Part shown: piece after piece, positions 16,055 to 24,747 of the stretch
Layout of the letters: every line of letters starts with the position of its first letter
Numbering within the stretch: the stretch's first letter is position 1
Assembly (NCBI RefSeq): GCF_024298885.1
Contig: NZ_CP101166.1
Span: forward strand, 2,046,001 to 2,110,000
DNA: 64,000 bases
Reading direction: 5' to 3'
Origin: Haloglomus halophilum
Lineage (GTDB): Archaea > Halobacteriota > Halobacteria > Halobacteriales > Haloarculaceae
Notes under the pieces: generated by a model
The model's database searches: none
What the model was told of the DNA's origin: nothing
The model's input: only the letters and a program-made list of their open reading frames with translations
Translations under genes and position numbers: made by a program

Positions 16055-17419
16055 TCAGATGATGCCTGTTGCCACCAGCGTCAGGAGCACTAGAACTAGT
16101 GCGGTGACGGCACTACCGCCGACCAACGGCGGATTCTCCATCGCCTTCTCGTGGAGTGGCATCTCCGCGTACTCCTCACGGAAGTCCTCCAGATTCGCCT
16201 CGTCGTAGAAGTGTTTCGTCGCGAACGCGAACTGGCCGGTCACCGAGCAACCGGTGCAGATGGGCGTCTCTTCCAGCCGCTCGGTCTTCGTGTGTGACTC
16301 ACAGTTGATACTCCCGCAGTTGGCGCAGTAGGTGTACGTCTCGTCGCTCGCGTCAGCGTCACAGTGGACGCAGCGTCGAACGTCGTCCTCGACGGTCACC
16401 CGGGAGGGCCCTGCGATGTAGGCCTCGTACCCGTGTCGGTACTCGCCGAGCGTCACGCCGAATCGGATCTGTGGCAGGTAGACCGGCGTGACCGACTGCA
16501 CCGAGATATCCGACTGGTTGGGTTCGCACTCTTTCGTGTACGTGACGTTGTTGTCGCCGGTGTACTGGACGGTGGTCGTATGGCGGCGCCGGAACCGGTC
16601 GACGGCCCAGTCCTTGTACTCGGTCTGGGTCTGTCCGAACCGGTTGACGACGAGGTCATCGTAGGTCTCTCCGAGGGCGTTCTCGTCCAGTTCGATGGTC
16701 TGTGAGAGGTTATTGCCGACCAGTTCGGCGACGTGTTCTGGGCAGGGCGTCGGTCCATCACGCCCGGCACGCAGGGCGACGCCATCGGTCTGGTTGACCC
16801 GGTGGATGACGCCGACCGAGGTTTCGAACGTGGCCTGGATGCGGGCCGAGACGATGATGATCGGCTGGAAATGTGCCTGTCGATGGGCTGGCGGCACGTC
16901 CTCGATGGCGAGATTCTCCACATCGCGGACAGCCGTGAACAGCGGATCGTCGACTGGCCCGGTCGGGTCGTGGGGGCGGAGGGTCTCGTCGCAGAGGACC
17001 TCGATGCGGCCGTTGTACAGGTCGAGCCCCACCTCCTCGGCCAACTCGCGGAGTTTACGGCCGTCGATGAGCTCGATCGGATACGGGTCGTCGTTGGCTT
17101 CCAGACGGTCGGCGTACTCCTCGGCCGGGCCGGAGAAGCGTCCCGTCGTGACGACCATCCCGCGCTTCGGGCCGTCGAACTCGTGGGTGGCGATGGCCGA
17201 ATGGAGCTTCTGGACGACCGGCCGGCCAACCGACTTCGTGTGCTTACACTCGACGACGATACTGCGACGGGTCCCGTCGACGACCTCCTCCATGATGATA
17301 TCCCGGCCCTCGTCGGCGGTTTTGGTGGCCTGTCGGACGTTCTCGTAGCCGAGGTTCCGGAAGACGTCCTCCATCACGTCCTCGAACTCGAATCCCGAGA
17401 GGTCGTCCAGAATCGGCAT
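16055..17419 (-). CDS. Mrr-like restriction endonuclease with zinc ribbon and C-terminal membrane anchor
   Basis: 454 residues. Residues about 5-125 are an Mrr_cat PD-(D/E)xK domain: FEFEDVMEDVFRNLGYENV, DEGRDII (catalytic Asp), IVVECKHTK (ExK), GRPVVQKLHSAI and GMVVTTGRFSG. A long middle domain of unknown kind follows. A treble-cleft-like zinc module near residue 345-400 carries CVHCDAD, YCANCGS and CTGC. The protein ends in a single hydrophobic helix (AVTALVLVLLTLVATGII), which would place the nuclease at the membrane. Mrr proteins cut modified foreign DNA; no methyltransferase is nearby, consistent with a type IV mode. Membrane tethering is unusual. Confidence 0.85.
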   Translation of the reverse strand: MPILDDLSGFEFEDVMEDVFRNLGYENVRQATKTADEGRDIIMEEVVDGTRRSIVVECKHTKSVGRPVVQKLHSAIATHEFDGPKRGMVVTTGRFSGPAEEYADRLEANDDPYPIELIDGRKLRELAEEVGLDLYNGRIEVLCDETLRPHDPTGPVDDPLFTAVRDVENLAIEDVPPAHRQAHFQPIIIVSARIQATFETSVGVIHRVNQTDGVALRAGRDGPTPCPEHVAELVGNNLSQTIELDENALGETYDDLVVNRFGQTQTEYKDWAVDRFRRRHTTTVQYTGDNNVTYTKECEPNQSDISVQSVTPVYLPQIRFGVTLGEYRHGYEAYIAGPSRVTVEDDVRRCVHCDADASDETYTYCANCGSINCESHTKTERLEETPICTGCSVTGQFAFATKHFYDEANLEDFREEYAEMPLHEKAMENPPLVGGSAVTALVLVLLTLVATGII

Positions 17420-17581
17420 TACCCAGTGTCGCGGGGGCGTGTGGCTTGAGTGTTCGGCATGGAGAGTCCGTGCCGGTCCATCCTGCCGACGAGTTGTCTC
17501 GTCGCTCGTCAGCGCTCATCTCTCAATATTCTACGAGCGGTCGTAACATATATTGATGCCAGTGGGCAAGGAATCGTAGAG

Positions 17582-18124
17582 ATGCCCGACTGGAAGGATG
17601 ACCGCTCGCCCCGCGAGCGAGTCCGGCAGATCGCCGAAACGGTCACCGATCCGGTCTCGACGAACTGGGTCGCTGAGCAGGCTGCTGTCGGCTGGCAGAC
17701 CGCCAAAGACGAACTGGAGCAACTCGCAGATCGGGGCGACCTCCGGCGGGTCCAGCAGGGTGACAACGTCAGATACGTCCCGGACTTCACTCGCCTGTAT
17801 ACGGAGCGGATTCGGGAACTCGTGCTCTCGTTCTCCCGTGAGGAGCTTCGCGAGGAAATCGTCCAGGCGAAAGAGGATATCCAGGATATCCAGTCCGAGT
17901 ACGCAGTCGAGTCGCGAGACGAACTCGAGGCGTCGTTGAGCGCCCCGGACGTGTCCGCGGCTGAGGCAAGGGAGCGACAGCAATCGCTCCGTCGATGGGA
18001 GGAGGTGGCCGACGAAATCCAGCTTCTGGAACACGCCCTCAGCCTCTATGATGACCTCCACGATGTCGATCCGTACGCTGAAGAGGACGTCGGCGAGGGA
18101 GCCTCCGAGACGAGGGTTGCGTAG
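17582..18124 (+). CDS. Winged-helix regulator, probable antitoxin-like partner
   Basis: 180 residues from the ATG at 17582. The TAACATATATT box at 17545-17555 lies ~30 bases upstream and fits a leaderless transcript, so the longer frame to 17450 is rejected. Residues about 10-70 form a winged helix (RERVRQIAETVTDPVSTNWV, AEQAAVGWQTAKDELEQLAD, GDLRRVQQGDNVRYV), as in haloarchaeal regulators I recall as DUF7342. The rest is a long charged helix (LREEIVQAKEDIQDIQSEY) suitable for dimerisation. Only 5 bases separate it from the next gene, so they form an operon, resembling HTH/TumE-type modules. Confidence 0.75.
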   Translation: MPDWKDDRSPRERVRQIAETVTDPVSTNWVAEQAAVGWQTAKDELEQLADRGDLRRVQQGDNVRYVPDFTRLYTERIRELVLSFSREELREEIVQAKEDIQDIQSEYAVESRDELEASLSAPDVSAAEARERQQSLRRWEEVADEIQLLEHALSLYDDLHDVDPYAEEDVGEGASETRVA

Positions 18125-18129
18125 GAACC

Positions 18130-18645
18130 ATGGCACCGTTCGGGTTCATCTTCCTCGCGAACAGGGGAAACCTCACGAAGGCGAAGCTCTACGAGGCGAT
18201 TCGTCGACGGCTCGGTAGGGAGCCCGGCTGTTACGGGGTTCAGGTGCGTCCGTCTCGGGCTCGTCCGAGAACCATCGAAGCTCGTGTGGAGACAGCGGAA
18301 TTCCTGGGGCGAGCATATGCCGTCGACGATGCGACCTTGACGGTGCGATTCTCTTATCCTCGCGCCGTGGGGTATGAGTATTACATCATCGAATGGAGTG
18401 AGGCTGCACGTGATCTCGGAATCGGCTGGCATCAGGACGAGGACCATCCCGACCTCGGAGAGTGTCACTTCCAGTTCGACTACGCCGGGGCGACGATCGA
18501 CCGACGGTCAGCGACGTTCATCGACGAACATCCCCTGGAGGTTCTAGAGACCCGGCTAGACCAGTTGCGAGCGGTCCTTCCCCAGATCGATTGGGCCGAG
18601 GGTGAGCCGAAGCTTTCCGACGATGGATTGCCCGTCCCCGAGTAG
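18130..18645 (+). CDS. TumE-like protein, possible toxin of the upstream wHTH gene
   Basis: 171 residues. The middle of the protein (YEYYIIEWSEAARDLGIGWH, then DEDHPDLGECHFQF, then EHPLEVLETRLDQL) resembles the W...D..H....H.Hx...EP/HPLEVL pattern of the TumE family of small toxins, which pair with HTH antitoxins. The N-terminal ~55 residues (GFIFLANRGNLTKAKLYEAI) are not part of classical TumE and may be a haloarchaeal addition. Gene order (wHTH first, 5-base gap) supports a two-gene module. Toxicity is inference; the similarity is weak. Confidence 0.55.
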   Translation: MAPFGFIFLANRGNLTKAKLYEAIRRRLGREPGCYGVQVRPSRARPRTIEARVETAEFLGRAYAVDDATLTVRFSYPRAVGYEYYIIEWSEAARDLGIGWHQDEDHPDLGECHFQFDYAGATIDRRSATFIDEHPLEVLETRLDQLRAVLPQIDWAEGEPKLSDDGLPVPE

Positions 18646-18805
18646 TCTCTGCTCGGTCGCTCGACGAGTGAGCGGGAGGGGACGATTCACGATGGATGTG
18701 CCCAGCGGCTGCAGACACTGAATCGCAGCAGCGCTCCACTCACCCAGTGACGAGTGGGGTGGGCACAGTACGTTCAAACCTGTTGCTATCCAATAGACGA
18801 CACGA

Positions 18806-19669
18806 ATGGTCTCCCAGGCCGAGATCGACCGGCTTCGTCTCGAGGCCGATACCATCATGACTCGCTACGAGGCGGTCCGGGAGGCGCTGGAGACGGCCCG
18901 TACCGAGTCCGGGGACCACTGGGAGGACGGCGAGTTGGACGTGACACTCCAGACGCCCCACGGTGAGCCGATTGAGATTACGCTCGATCTCGACGCCGAC
19001 CCGTCGAGCAACGCTCAGGCGCGATACGAACGGGCGTCGGAGCTGGAAGCCGAACTGGAACGCAAGCAGGCCGTCGTGGGGCAATTGGCGCCGATGCCCG
19101 CGGAGCCGGTTGCGTACTTGCTACTCTATCATCTCGATACCGTTGAGGGGAACTACCCCCGTTCGATGGCCGGGCATCTGGATGCCGAGCGTGGACAGGT
19201 CGAGGAACTGTGCGAGGAACTACTGCAGGTCGGCTTCGTCGAGCGCCTCGAGTCCGGGACGGTCAAGCAGCGGCGGGCCAAGGCCAAGCAGAGCGACGAG
19301 GTCCGCCAGCACCACACCTACTACCGCCTCTCCCGCGAGGGCGACCACCTGCTACGCTTCCTCGAGGAGCGGGAGGGGAAGCTGAACGTGTTGCGGCATC
19401 TCCCCGAGGGGCAGACCATCGTCCGTCGGCTGGCCCGCGGTGGGCCCGATTACGCACGGATGACGGCCAACGAGCTGGGGATGGAGTTCGAGTACGTCCG
19501 GCATTGCTATCGGGCGCTCCGTCGCGTCGGGCTCGTCACCGAGTACGAGGGTGGCACGATCAAGGCGAGCGAACGGAAACTGAAGCCGAAGGACGAGACC
19601 CACCGCAAACACACCTACTACGTGGCGACTGATGTTGCCGACCAGTTACTGCGGGAACTGGACGACTGA
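18806..19669 (+). CDS. DUF2250-type tandem winged-helix protein
   Basis: 287 residues. The N-terminal ~85 residues contain coiled-coil helices (LRLEADTIMTRYEAVREALE; YERASELEAELERKQAV). Two copies of a DUF2250-like winged helix follow. The first, about 97-190, holds YPRSMAGHLDAERGQVEELC and HHTYYRLSREGDHLLRFL; the second, about 205-285, holds PDYARMTANELGMEFEYVR and HKHTYYVATDVADQLLREL. Such tandem domains are usually DNA-binding. The gene ends 3 bases before the convergent pentapeptide-repeat channel gene. Target and signal are not visible. Confidence 0.8.
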   Translation: MVSQAEIDRLRLEADTIMTRYEAVREALETARTESGDHWEDGELDVTLQTPHGEPIEITLDLDADPSSNAQARYERASELEAELERKQAVVGQLAPMPAEPVAYLLLYHLDTVEGNYPRSMAGHLDAERGQVEELCEELLQVGFVERLESGTVKQRRAKAKQSDEVRQHHTYYRLSREGDHLLRFLEEREGKLNVLRHLPEGQTIVRRLARGGPDYARMTANELGMEFEYVRHCYRALRRVGLVTEYEGGTIKASERKLKPKDETHRKHTYYVATDVADQLLRELDD

Positions 19670-19672
19670 CAC

Positions 19673-21730
19673 TCACCGAGCTGCTCGGCGACCGAACACG
19701 AACACGAGCAGGGCAAGCAGTACCGCCCCCAGCGCGGTTTCTGCCACAGTGAACACCTGTCCGAGTGTCGTCGTTGGTCGGAAGTCACCGAATCCCAGCG
19801 CCGTGAACGTGAGCGTACTGTAGTAGAAGCTATCCCAGATGACACCCGGTGCCTCCGGAATCCGGGTCCACGAGATCGGCTGGCCGAGTGTCCCGCCGGA
19901 CTCGACCGGACGAATCCAGCCCCCGAAGAGATAGATGAGCGAGAACAGGCCGACGATGAGACTCGACCAGCCCACGATACGGGAGAAACTCTCCCCGTAC
20001 CCGAACAGCGCCCGCTGGACGGCCTGGAACCAGTAGCTGATCCGGTCACCCTCGGCTCGGAGCCGGCGTGTCTGCATATCCTGGCGGAGGATGAAGAAGC
20101 GGTTCTGCCATTCGGGAAGCGCGTTCGACGCGGCAAGTTGCTCGAACTGGCGATACACGCTTCCAGCCCGGATTTCGGGTGGTACCCCATCGTCGCTCTC
20201 CGGGGCCGATCCCTCCCCCTTCGGGTCGTAGACGCAGCGGTACTGGTCCCGGCCGGAGGGCCCCACGAAGAGACTCAGACACCGTCGTCGGAGACTCGGG
20301 GCGTGTTGTTCGGTCGCTTCGGGAGCGAGCGACTCGAAGATCTGCTCATCGATCTGTGCATCGCCCAGCAGCGTGCCGTACAGCAGGGCGCCGTTGAATC
20401 TCGCATCCGAGAGATCCGCCCGATTGAGGACGGCCTTCTCCAGGTCAGCGTCGACGAACTGCGTACTTCGGAGGCTCGCATCCGTAAGGTTCGCCTTGTA
20501 GAGGTATGCACCGGTGAGGTCGGCGTTGTAGAGGACGGCATTGGTCAGATTGGCCTTGTAGCAGTTCGCATCGGTGAGGGTCGCTTCCTGCATCGCTGCG
20601 TCGGTGAACTCCGCCTGTTCGAGGCTTGCGTCGTGGAAGTCGGCCCGGGTTGCGGTTGCCTCGACCACGGTGGCCCCGTCTAGACTCGCTCCGGTGAGTG
20701 TGGCCCGAGCGAGCAATGCTTCCGTCAGATTCACTCTGGCCAGGTCCGTCCCATCCAGCGTCGCTTCCTGCAGGTTCGCCTCCCGCATCGTGGCCTCCTG
20801 TACGTACGCGTCCGTCAGGTCAGCGCTCCCCAGGTCGGCCTCCGTCAACTCGGCACGGAACAGATACGCTTCCTCGAGGCTTGCTTCGCGGAGGCTCGTC
20901 TCCGTGAGCGCCGCTCTGGTACAGTCCGCTCCTGTGAGAATCGCCTCCTGCAGGGTTGCCTCGGTGAGGTCCGCATCCCGGAGTTCCGCATCTGTGAGGT
21001 CCGCACCGTCGAGAGTCGCCTTCTCGAGGTCCGTCTCCCGCAGATAGGCGTCGGTAACGATTGCGTCGTCGAGCGTCGCTGCTGTGAGATCGGCGCCGCC
21101 AAGGAGTACGTTCGTGAGCGTCGCCCCATCGAGGGCCGCCTCGCGTAGGTCCCCGCCACGAAGGTCGGCGGCTGTCAGGGCCGCACCGGAGAGCGTTGCG
21201 CCGCTGAGCGCCACGTCACGGAGGTCCGTATCGACCAGATCCGCGTCGCGAAGGTCGGCCTCCGTGAGCGTGTTGTTCCGGAGATAGGCATCGGTGACGG
21301 TTGCATCTCGGAGAAACGCGTTCGTGAAGTCGCTGTCCCAGAGCGTCGCCTTGCTGAAATCGATGCCAGCGATGATGGCATTCCGGAAGTCGAGGTCCGT
21401 CAGCTCCGCCTCGGTGAAGTCCGCCCCCCGGAGGGCACAATCCTGAAACGAGAACGCGCTATCGAGTGCCACTCCTCGAAGCTGTGCGCTATCGAGCAGT
21501 TCGTCTACGGGGCTGTTCAGGTCGCGAATCTCCGGCGGAGCACGGATGTCGGCCAGTCGCTTGGCCGTCTTGTGTCGCGTCTCCGCGGGGTCTGCGTGCC
21601 AGGCGCAGTGGTCCGTATCGGGTAGCGACTCTCGGTAACAACAGTTCTGGTGAATCGCTCCGTTCTCGGCTTCCGGGTCGTAGTCCTCCGGCCACGTGTG
21701 TCCACACCGGTCCCCGGGCGCCCCTGACAT
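19673..21730 (-). CDS. Pentapeptide-repeat protein fused to a two-TM potassium channel
   Basis: 685 residues. The N-terminal ~50 residues hold Cys/His residues (CGHTW, HQNCCYRES, DHCAWH), a likely zinc site. Residues about 75-460 are an almost unbroken series of A(D/N)LxxA pentapeptide repeats, forming a right-handed quadrilateral beta-helix. The C-terminal ~110 residues contain two membrane helices (IVGWSSLIVGLFSLIYLFGG and VFTVAETALGAVLLALLVFV) flanking a pore helix and the filter TALGFGDF near residue 643, as in K+ channels of the Ion_trans_2 family. The huge cytosolic helix may gate the pore or bind DNA-like ligands; the coupling is unknown. No usual RCK domain is present. Confidence 0.88.
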   Translation of the reverse strand: MSGAPGDRCGHTWPEDYDPEAENGAIHQNCCYRESLPDTDHCAWHADPAETRHKTAKRLADIRAPPEIRDLNSPVDELLDSAQLRGVALDSAFSFQDCALRGADFTEAELTDLDFRNAIIAGIDFSKATLWDSDFTNAFLRDATVTDAYLRNNTLTEADLRDADLVDTDLRDVALSGATLSGAALTAADLRGGDLREAALDGATLTNVLLGGADLTAATLDDAIVTDAYLRETDLEKATLDGADLTDAELRDADLTEATLQEAILTGADCTRAALTETSLREASLEEAYLFRAELTEADLGSADLTDAYVQEATMREANLQEATLDGTDLARVNLTEALLARATLTGASLDGATVVEATATRADFHDASLEQAEFTDAAMQEATLTDANCYKANLTNAVLYNADLTGAYLYKANLTDASLRSTQFVDADLEKAVLNRADLSDARFNGALLYGTLLGDAQIDEQIFESLAPEATEQHAPSLRRRCLSLFVGPSGRDQYRCVYDPKGEGSAPESDDGVPPEIRAGSVYRQFEQLAASNALPEWQNRFFILRQDMQTRRLRAEGDRISYWFQAVQRALFGYGESFSRIVGWSSLIVGLFSLIYLFGGWIRPVESGGTLGQPISWTRIPEAPGVIWDSFYYSTLTFTALGFGDFRPTTTLGQVFTVAETALGAVLLALLVFVFGRRAAR

Positions 21731-21765
21731 ACCTGTTCCTTCAGGGGGATGTACAAGAAGTTCCG

Positions 21766-21779
21766 CCTGACGGCTCAGG
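21766..21779. promoter_or_regulatory. Small palindrome between divergent genes
   Basis: CCTGA-CGGC-TCAGG lies in the 68-base gap between the channel gene (minus) and xseA (plus). It could be an operator or simply chance; a second imperfect CCTG...CAGG lies 30 bases to the left. Confidence 0.25.
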
Positions 21780-21798
21780 TGTTCGGGGTCCGTGATTT

Positions 21799-23223
21799 AT
21801 GTCCCTCCGCGGTGTTGGTTCGACAATCGTGGCGAATGTTGGGGATAGCCCCGAGTCGGGAACAGCGGAGCTACCGGAGGGGACATGGTCGGTCGCCGAG
21901 GTGAACGAGGCCATCAGCACCGTCCTCGAGGAGGCGACCGACCGCTTCCCGACCTACGTCGTCGGGGAGGTGTCCGATGTGAGCCACTACGACTTCGGGA
22001 CGTTCTTCGATCTACGGGACCTCGAGGGTGAGGCCGTCGTCTCCTGCCTGGCGTGGTCGTACGCCGTCGACGGATTCGACCACGACCTCGAAGCCGGTGC
22101 CTCGGCTGTCGTGCAGGCCTCCGTCGAGTATCACGCCGAGAAGGGCAACATGCAGCTGATGGTCAGCGATTACTGGCCGCTCGGCGAGAGCGCCCGGATG
22201 CAGGAACTCGAGGAGCTGCGGGCGGCGCTCGACGAGGAGGGCCTACTTGACGCCGACCGGAAGCGGGAGCTGCCGGCGTATCCCCGAACGGTCGGTGTCG
22301 TGACCTCGCTGTCGGGCTCGGCCCGAGAGGATGTCTGTTCGGCCATCCACGACCGAGCGGCGGGCGTCGACGTGAAGCTCTGCGGCGCGACCGTGCAGGG
22401 CGAGAACGCGGTGCCGTCGGTCATCGGCGCGGTCGAGCAGCTGGACCGTGACCCCGAGGTGGACGTGTTGGTCGTGACCCGTGGTGGTGGCGCCGACGCG
22501 GATCTCTGGTGTTTCAATTCGGAGCCGCTCGTCCGCCGGCTCGCGGACTGCCGGACGCCCGTTATCGCTGCTATCGGCCACGAGGACGACCGGACGCTAG
22601 CCGACGACGTGGCTGACGAGCGGTGCATGACGCCAACCGACGCAGGCGTGAACGCGGTGCCGGACATGTCGGTCGTTCGGCGTGGTGTGGGTGATCTGGA
22701 GCGGCGTATCGACGATGCGTACCGGGCGTTCGCCGACGGTCGGTTGGACGCGGTGGAGCGGCGCGTCGAGACGGCCCACGAGTCACTCAAGCAGACGGCA
22801 GCGACGCAGCGAGCGGAGCGTCGGGGGCAGTTACAGCGCGCATCGGCGCTAGAAGCTCGTCTCGACAGTGCGTACGCGTCACTGGTGGCCGACCGGCTCG
22901 GTGGTGTGGAACAACGGCTCGATGGGGCGCTTCGGGAGCTCGAGCACGCCGCCGAGACCGAGGCTGTGACCGCACAGGCGGCCCGTGGTCGGGTGGCCGA
23001 TCTCGAGGCCCGAATCGACCGGGCGTACGCGACGCGTGTCGAGCGGGAGCTTTGGGGGCTGGAGTCTCAGATCGAATCGGCCTATCGGGAGCGAGAAGCG
23101 GATGCGCGTGTGGAAGCTGGGGCGGCCGAGGCGCGGCGGTTGCGGGTTGTTGTGGCCGTTCTGTTGGCCGTGCTCGTGCTTGGTGGAGTGGCGGTCGCGG
23201 TGCTGTTGCTCGGTGTTGTGTAG
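21799..23223 (+). CDS. xseA: Exodeoxyribonuclease VII large subunit with C-terminal membrane helix
   Basis: 474 residues. An OB-fold (about 28-125: YVVGEVSDVSHYDFGTFFDL) is followed by the catalytic domain with family motifs VGVVTSLSGSAREDV, VVTRGGGADADLWCFNSEPL, VIAAIGHEDDRTLADDVAD and MTPTDAG. Long coiled-coil helices come next (about 295-445). The last ~25 residues (LRVVVAVLLAVLVLGGVAVA) form a hydrophobic helix that would anchor the enzyme in the membrane, an addition not found in the E. coli protein. ExoVII degrades single-stranded DNA with XseB. The small subunit gene is downstream (24107) but interrupted by an opposing TRAM gene. The role may be repair or removal of incoming ssDNA. Confidence 0.9.
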   Translation: MSLRGVGSTIVANVGDSPESGTAELPEGTWSVAEVNEAISTVLEEATDRFPTYVVGEVSDVSHYDFGTFFDLRDLEGEAVVSCLAWSYAVDGFDHDLEAGASAVVQASVEYHAEKGNMQLMVSDYWPLGESARMQELEELRAALDEEGLLDADRKRELPAYPRTVGVVTSLSGSAREDVCSAIHDRAAGVDVKLCGATVQGENAVPSVIGAVEQLDRDPEVDVLVVTRGGGADADLWCFNSEPLVRRLADCRTPVIAAIGHEDDRTLADDVADERCMTPTDAGVNAVPDMSVVRRGVGDLERRIDDAYRAFADGRLDAVERRVETAHESLKQTAATQRAERRGQLQRASALEARLDSAYASLVADRLGGVEQRLDGALRELEHAAETEAVTAQAARGRVADLEARIDRAYATRVERELWGLESQIESAYREREADARVEAGAAEARRLRVVVAVLLAVLVLGGVAVAVLLLGVV

Positions 23224-23513
23224 GTGGCTCGCCCCCACTACAGCTGCTCGATAGCGGGGGCGACGCACACGCTGTTCCGATTCGGATGGCCGCAGGATGA
23301 ATGGTGGGCGGATGACTGGGTTAAGCCATCCTACCTGCCAGGGCGGCCCGGGCTGTAACACCCTGGTAGCGCACTGGATCAGGATTCCGTCTATCGGGTC
23401 ACTCCCTGTCTACTTAGGGCTTCTCGCATCGAGACACGGTCGGCTGAGCGTGCTGAATCGATGTGGGCGGAGTGGCTCGCCACTGGTGCGTGATGGGGAG
23501 CAGAGATTACGCT

Positions 23514-23927
23514 CTAGTCGTAGTAACTCAGTCGCTCGACGACCTCAGCAAACGCCACGTTCGTCTGGACATCCGCGATTTCGATTCTGACGCGTTCACC
23601 CTGTTCGGTGTCGGGCACGATGACCACGAAGCCACGTTCGACCCGAGTGATGCCGTCTCCCTGGTCTCCGAGACTCTCGATATCGACCGTCCGTGTTTCG
23701 CCCTCCTCCACTGGGGGTTCTGGGTAATCACGTTCACGGGCTGGTTCGGTTGTTGCTCGTCCAGCCTCCGTGTTGGAGGTCGCGTCGAGAAGGGCCACGC
23801 GGTACGTTTCCCCCTCCGACAGCTCGCCAAGCTGCACCTCCTGTTCGGGAATCTCGAGCCGATACGTCCCGTCCGATTCAGTCACCTGCGCCGAAAACAG
23901 ACATCGTAGTTGGTCCGGAATCTCCAT
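23514..23927 (-). CDS. TRAM-domain protein
   Basis: 137 residues. The C-terminal ~58 residues are a TRAM domain (VDIESLGDQGDGITRVERGF, VVIVPDTEQGERVRIEI, FAEVV), a beta-barrel RNA-binding fold; small archaeal TRAM proteins act as RNA chaperones. The N-terminal half (MEIPDQLRCLFSAQVTESDG) is a conserved haloarchaeal extension. The gene lies on the opposite strand between xseA and xseB. Confidence 0.85.
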   Translation of the reverse strand: MEIPDQLRCLFSAQVTESDGTYRLEIPEQEVQLGELSEGETYRVALLDATSNTEAGRATTEPARERDYPEPPVEEGETRTVDIESLGDQGDGITRVERGFVVIVPDTEQGERVRIEIADVQTNVAFAEVVERLSYYD

Positions 23928-24106
23928 CTAACAGTCTACCTGATATTCCGACGCTGCCCTTTTGATTCTGCTGTTCAGGGGGAGTTCGATGCAGCTGCGG
24001 TCCTTGCTTCGCTGGTCGCTTCCGCCCTCGAATCGCATGATCAACTCTCATCGAGCCATCGGAGAGGGCGAGGGTTGAAGCCGACTCGCCAGCGTAGTCG
24101 GACGTG

Positions 24107-24337
24107 ATGAGTGCATCAGGGGAGGCCGATGAGTGGGGCATCAGCGAGCGGATCGACCGGCTGGAGGCGATCGCCGAGACGCTCGAAGAGGGGGAGGTCG
24201 GGTTGGAGACCGCGAAGGAGTTGCGCGAGGAGGCCGACGACCATCTGGAGACGTTGCGGGCGGACCTGGATGTCGGAGACGGAGAGATCATCGAGATGGA
24301 GGCCGAGGCGGTCGACGTAGATGGGGACGAGGCCTAA
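24107..24337 (+). CDS. xseB: Exodeoxyribonuclease VII small subunit
   Basis: 76 residues from the ATG at 24107 (a GTG precedes it directly). The pattern ISERIDRLEAIAETLEEGEV, then GLETAKELREEADDHLETLR is the two-helix hairpin of XseB, which coats the coiled-coil of XseA. An acidic haloarchaeal tail follows. A decayed copy of its C-terminal half is at 29122-29220. Confidence 0.85.
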   Translation: MSASGEADEWGISERIDRLEAIAETLEEGEVGLETAKELREEADDHLETLRADLDVGDGEIIEMEAEAVDVDGDEA

Positions 24338-24352
24338 GATCCGGTACTGGGG

Positions 24353-24496
24353 CTATCTCTCCGGGATATGGGGTAATCGCTCCTGAGCGGTGACGAGAAT
24401 CCCGTCTCGTTCGCTGGTAGGGACGACCGCGACTACCTCATAGGCTTCCTCGTTGTGGTGGTCTGGGGGGGCGATTTCGTGGCAAGGGAACTCCAT
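24353..24496 (-). CDS. Possible 47-residue protein
   Basis: The minus-strand frame from the ATG at 24494-24496 reads MEFPCHEIAPPDHHNEEAYE, then VVAVVPTSERDGILVTAQER, and stops at 24353. Composition (acidic, one short beta-rich stretch) is haloarchaeal and unlike a shadow frame, and an AGTAATAG box lies about 28 bases upstream as for a leaderless gene. It converges on xseB with a 15-base gap. Not recognised; reality is uncertain. Confidence 0.4.
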   Translation of the reverse strand: MEFPCHEIAPPDHHNEEAYEVVAVVPTSERDGILVTAQERLPHIPER

Positions 24497-24747
24497 ATCC
24501 CGTTGCGCGGGTGGGGAGCTATTACTGTTAGTGGAATTTAGGGCTCAGTCGGAATCCTCTGGGTCTGACAGAACCGGCGTGCTGACTATAGAGGGTGTAG
24601 CCAGCAGATGCCTGAAGTATCTTCTACCCGTTCGGTGGTGAGTTGATTTGATACAGCGTGCGGGCCAGTTTAGCCGCTCTCTGGCAGGAAGTTGACTGGG
24701 GTGGCAACGACCGGCCTCGGCTTTGCGTCGGCCCAGGCCCGATTCTC

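Noticed and set aside
23330-23400. GGGCGGCCCGGGCTGTAACA region considered as tRNA-like
   Set aside because: No T-loop GTTCRAAT, no acceptor stem pairing and no anticodon arm.
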